A stretch of 45,026 bases of DNA. Origin: Candidatus Bathyarchaeota archaeon (GTDB taxonomy: Archaea; Thermoproteota; Bathyarchaeia; 40CM-2-53-6). Positions 1 through 8,400 of the stretch are shown here, one piece after another. The stretch covers positions 1 through 45,026 of the forward strand of contig VBBT01000116.1 in the NCBI GenBank assembly GCA_005881695.1, read 5' to 3'. Within the stretch, counting starts at the first letter, position 1, and every line of letters begins with the position of its first letter. The position numbers and the translations under genes are program-made. Below the pieces are notes generated by a model. That model made no database searches and was not told the DNA's origin. It saw only the letters and a list, made by a program, of their open reading frames with translations.

Positions 1-192
1 GGACTTTTTGAGAGAACACACCTCCTCTACCGAAAGAAATGGATCGATCAAGAAACCTGGAATCAGTGGTCTACTTTCTTAGAAGCGGTGGCGAAACACC
101 CATTGTTCAAAGATGTTCATCGAACGGGGGAAGGAATGTACGACAAACCTTTCATGGACTATGTTTCCAACATTCTGAACACCAAGAGCTGA
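1..192 (+). CDS. 3' end of a truncated hypothetical protein
   Basis: Frame 1 is open from base 1 to TGA at 190-192 (GLFERTHLLYRKKWIDQETWNQWSTFLEAVAKHPLFKDV...); absent from the ORF track because the start lies outside the window. Confidence 0.6.
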   Translation, partial: GLFERTHLLYRKKWIDQETWNQWSTFLEAVAKHPLFKDVHRTGEGMYDKPFMDYVSNILNTKS

Positions 193-238
193 GACTAGAA
201 TCGTGACCAACCTCTTCCTGATGAACCGGGAACAGCGC

Positions 239-1714
239 TCAGCTGAAGAACGGTTGCTCAGTCATCATTCTCGGGTTTTTGACGCGTAGAGCGATCAATA
301 GTCCGATTCCGCTAATGATTGTGGAGGCGAGGAATGCGTATTGGAATCCGGTAACGACACCTGTCAATGACCCTAACTGACTTGCAGTTCCGGCGGGCGG
401 CGGATCCGTAACAGTTGCAATGGTCAACAGTATCGCGAGTCCCAGCGGGAAGCCGACACGCTGAGAAGTACCAATTATTCCTGAGGCAAGGCCTTCTTCT
501 CCCTGCTTCGTTCCGGCCAGTGCGGCGATATTCAGCGCGGGAAATCCGATGCTCGCTCCAAGCGACCAGACAAGCATGCCCGGCAGCACGCCGACGTAGC
601 CACTAGTGACGGTGATCTGAGTAAGTAGAGCTGAGCCCAGAGTGATGAGTGTCATTGAGGTTACGAGGACGAGTTTCAAGCCGAAACGGTTTACGAGGCG
701 TGATGAGCCAAAGCCTCCCACAAAGAAGAAGATCATTGCGGCCGGGACAAATTCAAGGCCTGCAACCAGGGCAGAGTAGCCGGATACTTGTTGAAGGAAG
801 GTTGTTAGTATGAAGACTACTCCTCCAGCGGATGCGGTTAGTAACAACGCCAGGACGTTCGCGGTAAAGACCGTGCCGCGTCGCAGGAAAGCCAGTGGCA
901 TAAGCGGCGATTGTGAACGATATTCTATTGCCACAAATCCAGCCAGGACGACAACAGAAAGTCCAAGGGGCAGAATCGTCTGAACTGATACAAAGCCGTC
1001 GGTTGCTGCATTTGTCAACGCGTACACAAACAGCACAAGTCCACTCGTTACAGCCAGGGCTCCCGGTAGATCCAGGTGCTTGTCCAGTGCTCGCCCGGGG
1101 TGGTTTACCAGAAACTTCCGGGAGAGAACAGCCGCGACAATGCCGATCGGGACATTGACAAAGAGGACGGACCTCCAGCCGAATACAGCTGTGAGGACTC
1201 CTCCGGAGATGGAACCTGCAGCGAAGCCCGCTGATAGTGCTGCGACGAATATGCCTAGAGCACGGTTTCTTTCTCTTCCCTCAGGAAATGTCGTTACGAG
1301 AATCGCGAAGGCTGTGGCGGTGGAGATGGCGGCTCCAACGCCTTGAATCGCTCTGGATACAATCAGGGAGAGAAAGGATGGGGCCAATCCTCCGGTAAAA
1401 GAGGCGACTGTAAACAGGACGATTCCGAAGACGAAAAGTTTCTTTTGCCCATAGATGTCTCCTGCTCTGCCGCTGAGCAACAGGAAGCCCGCCAATGTGA
1501 GTCCGTATGCACCGATGATCCACTGGCTCTCCGCCAGCGAGACAACTAGTTCTGTCCGTATGGTTGGCAGTGCCACTTGGACAATGGAGAAGTCGATGAC
1601 GTCTAGGAACCCGGCGGCGATGATCAATATCAGAATTAGTCGAGTGCGAGGCCTATTGAGAGCGGAGACTCTAGGTTTAGCGCCATTGCTCTTCTGAATT
1701 GCTACCTGTTCCAA
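239..1714 (-). CDS. MFS drug-efflux transporter, DHA2/EmrB-like
   Basis: 491 aa, about 14 hydrophobic segments; MFS motifs GRAGDIYGQKK and RAIQGVGAA. Confidence 0.9.
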   Translation of the reverse strand: MEQVAIQKSNGAKPRVSALNRPRTRLILILIIAAGFLDVIDFSIVQVALPTIRTELVVSLAESQWIIGAYGLTLAGFLLLSGRAGDIYGQKKLFVFGIVLFTVASFTGGLAPSFLSLIVSRAIQGVGAAISTATAFAILVTTFPEGRERNRALGIFVAALSAGFAAGSISGGVLTAVFGWRSVLFVNVPIGIVAAVLSRKFLVNHPGRALDKHLDLPGALAVTSGLVLFVYALTNAATDGFVSVQTILPLGLSVVVLAGFVAIEYRSQSPLMPLAFLRRGTVFTANVLALLLTASAGGVVFILTTFLQQVSGYSALVAGLEFVPAAMIFFFVGGFGSSRLVNRFGLKLVLVTSMTLITLGSALLTQITVTSGYVGVLPGMLVWSLGASIGFPALNIAALAGTKQGEEGLASGIIGTSQRVGFPLGLAILLTIATVTDPPPAGTASQLGSLTGVVTGFQYAFLASTIISGIGLLIALRVKNPRMMTEQPFFS

Positions 1715-1742
1715 GCCGTCTCACTCGATAAAGTGTTGAATC

Positions 1743-1946
1743 CTAGTTGAATCCTGCAGTGTCCGCAGAATGTGGATGCTGTTTGAAGGGTTCTAACTGT
1801 TCAGCGAAAAGTTTTCGCAGTGTCGAGAGCATCGAGCGTTTCTCAGTTAGGTTTTTCTTATTGTTGAGGAATGATTGGTAATTCTTGGCTGACTCCTGCA
1901 CGACTGTCAGGTGTAATGATTCGTGAGGCTCTGAATGATCAGACAT
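1743..1946 (-). CDS. small hypothetical protein
   Basis: 67 aa ORF between the MFS and ArsR genes, same strand; no recognised motif. Confidence 0.3.
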   Translation of the reverse strand: MSDHSEPHESLHLTVVQESAKNYQSFLNNKKNLTEKRSMLSTLRKLFAEQLEPFKQHPHSADTAGFN

Positions 1947-2003
1947 ATCCGGTTATGTGCGTAGTAGACATATAAACGTATTGATGAGCGTCTATGTACG
2001 CTC

Positions 2004-2312
2004 TTACTTCATTCTTGGAGCAACTGCTATGGCTTCCAAGCCTAAGCGTCGCTGCAGCTCTGTTACGTAGGCGGACAAGACCTCCGCCTTCACCTGATAG
2101 AAGCAGAATTGGCCCTGTTTTTCCTTATCCAGGATCCCTGCTATGGCAAGTTCTTTCAGATGGTGGGACACGGTAGGCTGGGAAACGTTGAACATGGCGT
2201 GAACGTCTGAGCAGTTCATCCGCCTTGCGACAAGTTTCTGGAGTATCTCGCGTCGCTGGGGATCTGCTAGGGCTTTGCTGATCCGGTCGAACTCTTCAGT
2301 TGCGAGCTTCAT
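2004..2312 (-). CDS. ArsR-family winged-helix transcriptional regulator
   Basis: ALADPQRREILQKLVARRMNCSDVHAMFNVSQPTVSHHLKELAIAGIL is a typical ArsR HTH. Confidence 0.9.
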   Translation of the reverse strand: MKLATEEFDRISKALADPQRREILQKLVARRMNCSDVHAMFNVSQPTVSHHLKELAIAGILDKEKQGQFCFYQVKAEVLSAYVTELQRRLGLEAIAVAPRMK

Positions 2313-2460
2313 TACCCGATCTCTAGTGCCAGCGTGCGTATTAACATGTCGATATGTATCTATGGGCTTGAGTTAGACGTCTCGTTCGATGATCCTGTCT
2401 ACAAAATCATATAGATGATTATCGATATGTTTATATCAAGAACAGCCAGATCACAAAGGT

Positions 2461-2847
2461 ATGAACAAACAAGCAATTAGCAACAAGAAAGTCATTCTGG
2501 TAAGTGAATCCGACTTCGATTCAACTGTTCTCCAATCAGAGGTTCCGGTGTTTGTCGATTTCTATGCTGACTGGTGCGGACCCTGCAACATGATAGCGCC
2601 CACGATCGAAGCCCTGTCGGAAGAGTACGCCGGCAAAGTGAAGTTCGTCAAGATTAACGTGGACAGGAACCAGCAGCTGGCAATGAAATACGATATCTTG
2701 AGCATACCGACGAGCATGTTGTTTGAGAACGGAATCGTCAAGGACAGCCTCATAGGCGCCTATCCTGCTTCGGCCTACAGGGAACGCATCGATCACGCGC
2801 TAGGAACCAGCCCCTCGGAAACAGCTACACCAATGGTGAGGCAGTAG
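2461..2847 (+). CDS. trxA: thioredoxin
   Basis: FVDFYADWCGPCNMIAPTIEAL active site; cis-Pro in SIPTSMLF. Confidence 0.95.
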   Translation: MNKQAISNKKVILVSESDFDSTVLQSEVPVFVDFYADWCGPCNMIAPTIEALSEEYAGKVKFVKINVDRNQQLAMKYDILSIPTSMLFENGIVKDSLIGAYPASAYRERIDHALGTSPSETATPMVRQ

Positions 2848-2850
2848 AGT

Positions 2851-2985
2851 ATGAGTCATACTTGTCCGATATGCGGGAGTATAAGCCCCTGCATCTACCC
2901 TGGTCCCGAGTCTAACGCTACTTTCAGATACCACGACTGCCGCTATTGCGGGTCCACCTGGAAAGAAGCAATCAGCTCCAAGTAA
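2851..2985 (+). CDS. 44-aa double-CxxC zinc-ribbon microprotein
   Basis: Starts 3 nt after the trx stop: MSHTCPICGSISPCIYPGPESNATFRYHDCRYCGSTWKEAISSK*; below the ORF-track size cutoff. Confidence 0.65.
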   Translation: MSHTCPICGSISPCIYPGPESNATFRYHDCRYCGSTWKEAISSK

Positions 2986-3086
2986 CACAGCTCTAGCCTT
3001 ACGATCTCTTTGCAGAAAAATCGCCCGTAATTAGCCCTGATCTCGAATCCAAGCCCGCGATTTCCAGAGCACGATATCACGCGCTT

Positions 3087-3110
3087 ATCCCTAGGGGAAT
3101 CCCCAGGGAT
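3087..3110. repeat. inverted repeat ATCCCT(A)GGGG-AAT-CCCCAGGGAT
   Basis: 10-bp arms with a single bulged A; ATCCCTAGGG recurs at 3205-3214. Confidence 0.7.
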
Positions 3111-3350
3111 CGAAACGAGCCGGACAAGCTGATAACATGCCCGTCTCCCAGAAACAAGCCCATAATCCAGCCCAGACAGAAACAGCCCCTTAGAAAAAAA
3201 TTGGATCCCTAGGGCATCCCGCGCGGCATGAGTGGCCCACGCGGACCCTTGCGAAGGTGATCAGGCGGAAAGCGCCATCAATCCTGCGATCAACGTAATG
3301 AAAACAGGCAATTAGAAAAACCGCCTCTTTCGAAATCGATTTCTGGAAAC

Positions 3351-3450
3351 GGTTATTGGAATCCGGTCTTTGAAATCGAGAGAGAGAATCGGTTATTGAA
3401 ACCCGGTTCTTGGATCGGTTTCTTGAAACAACTTTTGGAATCGGTAACTG
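3351..3450. repeat. degenerate tandem repeats, approximate consensus GGTTnTTGRAATC
   Basis: Units begin at 3351, 3365, 3391, 3405, 3417 and 3443. Confidence 0.6.
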
Positions 3451-3461
3451 TGAATTTTAGG

Positions 3462-3476
3462 GGCCCCCCGGGGGCC
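3462..3476. repeat. GC palindrome GGCCCCC-C-GGGGGCC
   Basis: 7-bp perfect arms, followed by a second GC-rich dyad (gcgcgccgcgcgc). Confidence 0.6.
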
Positions 3477-3604
3477 TACTCAAGTCGCGCGCCGCGCGCC
3501 CTTCCCTAAACCAGCCCCAGCCTGCGCTTCCATCCAGCCAACCCTGGTATCAGAACCCCTTTCTCCGCCGGTCCCAAGAGCCGTCTTTCCGAGATGAGGG
3601 ACGC

Positions 3605-6229
3605 GTGGCCCAGCCTCTGCCCTACATGGCCTTGAAAGACGCGCCAGTCCAGATCCGTCGAGCCACCACGGTAGCCCAGATCTCCAGCTCGTTCACGCGC
3701 GGCCTCGGAATCCTATTCACAACCCTGATCATAGCCACCCTTCCCACATGGGTCCCAGGCCTCCTCGCACACCAGACCACACCAGTCGCACTACTCGTCC
3801 TCGCAATCGGAACAATAATCGTCTCAAACAAAGGCAGCCGGATAAGAGAAGAGATCGCAGAACGACAGTTCCAAAAAGCCCGCAGCTCCACATTCACCAC
3901 AGCCATCCTAGGGTTCATAGTTGGCGGCATCCTACCCGGCATCCTCTACATCTACCTCTACACCCGAATAGGAAACGTAATGGTCAAACAGACCCCTGAC
4001 GACCCCAAAATAGTCTATCTCCTCCCCTACCCAAGCGAGGGAATATTCCTCGGCCGCTACCTCGGATGGATCGCAGCATACCTCCTCGTCCTTTACATCG
4101 GCTACACCCAGCTATCACCAGGCCTCCGAGAAGTAAGCGACTGGCTCTCACCAGTCCTAGGGGTCCACTTCAACACGATGATCGTAGCCCTATTCCTCGT
4201 CTTCACCAACCCACTAACCTACCCACCACTACTCTACCTCTGGACATTCGCAGGATTCCTCGGCGGCCTAATCGCCGGAGGAAAAATCAGACGAGGCTTC
4301 CTAGTCGGCATGACAGTATTCCTCTCAACCCTAGGAGCATTGGGACTCGCAGCCCTCGCTATCTACCAGAACGTCAGTCTCCCAGCACTCTCCAATCTTC
4401 CTCCTCCACCACCAGGCTTCTCGATCATAAGCGCCACCACAGGACCCGTAGCAGGCGACATCATCCCCATCCTCATGCAAGGATCATCCCCAACAAGCCA
4501 GATGGTCATTCAAGACATCATACTCACCATGATCAGAAACGCAGGCCTCGTCTTCGCCGTAGCCACAATATCCGGTCGAGCAGCCTCCCTATTCTGGCAA
4601 GGAGACGCCTTCATCCTCAAGACACTCTGGAGAATGATAAAGACCAACAAAACCAACGTACAACGGGACGCGAGCACAAACAGCCTACCAAAGAAGGGAA
4701 TCCTACTACTCGCACTCGCAATCCTCCTACTCATCCCGAGCAATCACACCGGTCAACCGTCACCAATAATCCAGGCTCCACCAAGCGGACCCTACCAGCA
4801 AAGCCTTGCCATCGGACTAGACATGCTCGGAGCCCCCAATGCCAGCCTACGAATGACAAACCTCGACCTCTCAAGCAGAGGACTCGTTCTCGACAACAAC
4901 TACGCCGGAAACAACCTCTCAATCTTCGTCATCGACAACAACTACTCGCAACCCCTCGGCGCCAGCTCGGGTCTCGGCATTCCAAGCTTCATCCTCGGAC
5001 TATTCTCACAACCAGCCCTCATTACATTCTACACAGGAGACCCCGCCACAACTCGCGGAGAATCCGACAAAGTGGCAACACAGTTCTCTCAAGCCCTAGG
5101 TGTCCCCTTCACCAAAGCCTTCGCCCTTCCCTACGGGCCCGGAACAATCACGATCTACGCGCCAAACCCCGAACTCACAAACAACGACGCACTCACAAAA
5201 GTGCTCGGCCTCCTACCTAGCTCAAGCTTCTCCGCCCTCATCAAACCAGCCACCCTCCAAAACCTACACTACTTCGCTGCAATAGGCCTCGCAACAATAA
5301 GCCTCCCACCTCCACTCAACAAGAGCCCGACACAGGGCTTCAGCTTCCTCCTCAACACCCAGTTTCCACGAGAATTCTACAAGGCCGGACAACACTATCT
5401 CAGCCTGAAAACACTCTTTGGATTCCAAACTGGAATCGTGGGAGATACTAACTCAAACGCGTCTATCGTCTCCATTTCCTTTCAACGCGGAACAGTGCTC
5501 TACAGCTCGCTTGGTCTGACGCCACCCTACAACCCTCTCTACAATAACTTCACTTCAATATACGTCTACAACGCCACCGTTACACCCAGAGCAGATTTTG
5601 CGGCGAACTTCACCTATCCCTTCGCCCCAAACATAACTCTAGAGAAAACCGCGACCCCGCCAAGCGGATCCATTGGGACCAGCCACGACATCGTTGTCAT
5701 GATCCAGAACTTTGACAACGTCACCGTCACCAACCTCAACGTCACAGACAACCAGGCACCATCCGAATATCAAAAGACCCTCCAGATATCGCCTAGCGGC
5801 ATACAAACCGGCCAGTTCGCCAGCTTCCCTCCAGGACAAACCCAATTCCTCAGCTATACAGCAACAACGCAAAGCAGCGGCATCTACGTTCTATCACCAG
5901 CGACTGCAGACTTTGTCTGGCAAGCGCCAAATGGAACAAAGATACGATACACGGTTACCACAGACGAGCCGCTTATCTCATCATCAAGCGGACCCTGGAC
6001 GCAGTTTACACGGACCTTTACCGACCTCCAGCCCTACTCCTATCTCCTCCTACTTCCCCTTCTGCTCACACCGGTCATTGAAACCCTGAAACTTGTCAGC
6101 AGACATCGAAAAAAGAACCCTGAACCCTGGGTCAATACTCCCGTGAAATCCCAAAACGCGCCACCTCCCCAACCTCCACAAGCAGGACCCGACAAACCTG
6201 CTGATATCCCGAGCCCAGCAAATCCTTGA
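3605..6229 (+). CDS. large multi-pass membrane protein with extracellular beta-rich (CARDB/DUF11-like) region
   Basis: GTG start, 874 aa; hydrophobic N-terminus; NVTVTNLNVTDNQAPSEYQKTLQ...GQTQFLSYTATTQSSGIY resembles CARDB/DUF11; C-terminal TM plus Pro-rich tail. Confidence 0.8.
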   Translation: MAQPLPYMALKDAPVQIRRATTVAQISSSFTRGLGILFTTLIIATLPTWVPGLLAHQTTPVALLVLAIGTIIVSNKGSRIREEIAERQFQKARSSTFTTAILGFIVGGILPGILYIYLYTRIGNVMVKQTPDDPKIVYLLPYPSEGIFLGRYLGWIAAYLLVLYIGYTQLSPGLREVSDWLSPVLGVHFNTMIVALFLVFTNPLTYPPLLYLWTFAGFLGGLIAGGKIRRGFLVGMTVFLSTLGALGLAALAIYQNVSLPALSNLPPPPPGFSIISATTGPVAGDIIPILMQGSSPTSQMVIQDIILTMIRNAGLVFAVATISGRAASLFWQGDAFILKTLWRMIKTNKTNVQRDASTNSLPKKGILLLALAILLLIPSNHTGQPSPIIQAPPSGPYQQSLAIGLDMLGAPNASLRMTNLDLSSRGLVLDNNYAGNNLSIFVIDNNYSQPLGASSGLGIPSFILGLFSQPALITFYTGDPATTRGESDKVATQFSQALGVPFTKAFALPYGPGTITIYAPNPELTNNDALTKVLGLLPSSSFSALIKPATLQNLHYFAAIGLATISLPPPLNKSPTQGFSFLLNTQFPREFYKAGQHYLSLKTLFGFQTGIVGDTNSNASIVSISFQRGTVLYSSLGLTPPYNPLYNNFTSIYVYNATVTPRADFAANFTYPFAPNITLEKTATPPSGSIGTSHDIVVMIQNFDNVTVTNLNVTDNQAPSEYQKTLQISPSGIQTGQFASFPPGQTQFLSYTATTQSSGIYVLSPATADFVWQAPNGTKIRYTVTTDEPLISSSSGPWTQFTRTFTDLQPYSYLLLLPLLLTPVIETLKLVSRHRKKNPEPWVNTPVKSQNAPPPQPPQAGPDKPADIPSPANP

Positions 6230-6345
6230 GCCACATTCACAAGCTGTAGAACCACCATTTTTCACCTCAAATACAGCGCCATCATGTCTCTTGTTTCCCA
6301 GTCCTACCCTGGAATGGCTTCACTACCTGTGAAATCGTTCAGAGA

Positions 6346-6365
6346 CCCCTTCGTTTCCACTGGAA
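6346..6365 (-). promoter_or_regulatory. candidate origin recognition box (ORB)
   Basis: Reverse complement of CCCCTTCGTTTCCACTGGAA is TTCCAGTGGAAACGAAGGGG, matching the archaeal ORB pattern as I recall it (dyad TCCAnTGGAAAC plus G-string). Confidence 0.6.
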
Positions 6366-6483
6366 CCTATGGAACCTGTCAGGATTACCCATGCGGTCCA
6401 GTCACACCATACGCGAGCAATGATGCGTGAGCCTTTTCTACCTGTGAATTGCGAACTGTGAAGCCTACCGTGCTTCTCGAGGA

Positions 6484-6915
6484 ATGAAGATGCGACCACG
6501 ACGACTGAAGGTAGAATTCTACGACTCAGACGGGGTTCGACATTCCATCGCCATCGACGGTCCCGTGACAAAAGAAAAGGTGGCGAAGATATTGGACCTC
6601 GTTGAGCTGATGGCGGGAACTCCTCAAACATCGCCGACCGCTCTGGCTCTCTCCTCTAGAAAATTCGACAAGCTAGCCAGCACGATCATATCCCAGCTGA
6701 AAGGTAGAGGCTTCACCTCAGGTGAGGCTAGGAAGGCATTTGAAACCACCTTTCGGGAAAAGATACCTTTGAGCACAGTATCCACGTATCTAACGAGGCT
6801 AGCGGATCGAGGAGTCCTCGAGAGAGAGCAGGAAAAACCTGGCTTAGTATATCGGGTCAAGATTGAGGAGCAGAAACAGTCTCTCGCTCGTGGTCCTTCC
6901 CTTCAGACTTCGTGA
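6484..6915 (+). CDS. winged-helix domain protein
   Basis: FTSGEARKAFETTFREKIPLSTVSTYLTRLADRGVLEREQEKPGLVYRVK is wHTH-like. Confidence 0.7.
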   Translation: MKMRPRRLKVEFYDSDGVRHSIAIDGPVTKEKVAKILDLVELMAGTPQTSPTALALSSRKFDKLASTIISQLKGRGFTSGEARKAFETTFREKIPLSTVSTYLTRLADRGVLEREQEKPGLVYRVKIEEQKQSLARGPSLQTS

Positions 6916-7534
6916 AACTCTGCTTCACACGCTCAACCGTGGAGTATCGAAACGGGATCCGGGTCTGGTCCCGTCGAACGTACCCCTCATCGAAGAGCTT
7001 CTTCATCAGACGAGCAGTATGCTCTCTCGAACGTCCTACAAACCTTCCTATTTCTGGCGCCGACTTTGGCCCTTCGTCCGCTAGAAGAGTGAGCACTTGA
7101 AGCTCGGTGGGGGTTGTTATCGAGTTCAAGGAACCTAGCTGCACGATCGAAGGATCTGTCAAGAGCGGCGGCTGATTGGCGGTCAGTTGTAAGCTGGATT
7201 TTGCGGGCTCAGAAGCATCTTCACTCGTCATACTTTTAGTCGAGGGCGACGCTGGAACGTGGAGGACCGCATCCGCGACCTGCTTGATCCAGTTTAGCGA
7301 CTCGCCCAGAAGCTTCTCCGATTTCTGAAGGCGCTCCAGCAATACCAAGTCGGACAGCTTGGATTGATCGCCAGAAATCTTGAGCCTCTCAACTTCAACG
7401 GACAAGTCCCTCAAACTCTCTTCAAAAGAACCGAGCCTACTTGAGAATGCGTCGAAGAACAGCCTCGCAATATCTTGGTTCTCAAAGGAAACCCTAGCAC
7501 CGTTTTCGCCTAGGCGTTTTCCCATCCCAAACAT
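6857..7534 (-). CDS. coiled-coil plus MarR-like winged-helix regulator
   Basis: ITTPTELQVLTLLADEGPKSAPEIGRFVGRSREHTARLMKKLFDEGYVRRDQ; N-terminal Leu-rich coiled coil. Confidence 0.75.
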   Translation of the reverse strand: MFGMGKRLGENGARVSFENQDIARLFFDAFSSRLGSFEESLRDLSVEVERLKISGDQSKLSDLVLLERLQKSEKLLGESLNWIKQVADAVLHVPASPSTKSMTSEDASEPAKSSLQLTANQPPLLTDPSIVQLGSLNSITTPTELQVLTLLADEGPKSAPEIGRFVGRSREHTARLMKKLFDEGYVRRDQTRIPFRYSTVERVKQSFTKSEGKDHERETVSAPQS

Positions 7535-7538
7535 TTCT

Positions 7539-7790
7539 GTGACATCACGCCCGTCGAAGCTGTGACGTCACGGTAGAGCCACGAATGCATTTAACACTAA
7601 CTATTCGTGGCGCGAATTCAGCCGTAACCCGTCACGAGTGACGGAGGTGTGACCTCCCTGTTGCATCGTGACGTCAAGCGCATGACAAGACTAATGACGT
7701 TCACGCTCGAACCAGCAAGTGACCTCCCGCTGCCAACGTGCCTATTATGAGTGTGATGCGTGTGATGAACCATCACTTGTGTGACGTCAC
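7539..7790. promoter_or_regulatory. palindrome-dense intergenic region with TGACGTCA-type motifs
   Basis: GTGACGTCAC at 7562-7571 and 7781-7790; TGACGTCA at 7669-7676; variants at 7539-7548 and 7695-7703; further dyads at 7631-7642, 7643-7657 and 7762-7776. Confidence 0.6.
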
Positions 7791-8278
7791 GTATCACGAT
7801 TTCTTCCAAATATTGCTCTGAAAGCCTGATCAAGATCGTCGATTATCGAATCCACGGTTCTTAGATAGACTTCGGGCTCGTTTTGCGCTGCATCCCGAAT
7901 TTGGGAGGTTTGACCCTTGAGGCGCTCAGATGCCTCTAAGAATGGGGCGATGCTCGGAGACTCCGTCAGCCCACAGTAACCGAGAAGCAGAACTGTGTAA
8001 ATTGCTTCCACAACGTTTTCCCGCGCCTGTCTAAGGGTTCTATTGAAGGACCCACGGCTTATTCCCTTCTGATCGCGCCTCAACTGAGCCATATCACTCC
8101 TCGTTAGGCGTTTATTCGCTATATCGTGACCAAGCTGGTCTACAAGGAGCGTTTCGAACTGTATCTTAGTGAGATTGCTGCGTTGCAAGAGCGCAGAGAG
8201 TATTCGATCGCGAAGAGTTTCATCCATTACAGAGCGGGTCGCCTCGTGCCAACCCTTCAAGGTGTCCAAATTCTCCAC
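7787..8278 (-). CDS. hypothetical protein
   Basis: 163 aa, helical composition, no recognised family. Confidence 0.6.
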   Translation of the reverse strand: MENLDTLKGWHEATRSVMDETLRDRILSALLQRSNLTKIQFETLLVDQLGHDIANKRLTRSDMAQLRRDQKGISRGSFNRTLRQARENVVEAIYTVLLLGYCGLTESPSIAPFLEASERLKGQTSQIRDAAQNEPEVYLRTVDSIIDDLDQAFRAIFGRNRDT

Positions 8279-8400
8279 GGATACGGTTTTGTATCCATCG
8301 CTATTGAGTCTTGCTCACCCACGCTCAGCGACAGTGCTAGGTTACAGCACGCTTATTCCACAATTTTGACCCCTTCGAGTTGAATACACGCGGGTCTCAC

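Noticed and set aside
4066-5220. 384-aa Arg/Pro/His-rich plus-strand ORF inside the membrane-protein gene
   Set aside because: Out-of-frame shadow of 3605-6229 created by its C-rich codons; low-complexity basic composition, no family signal
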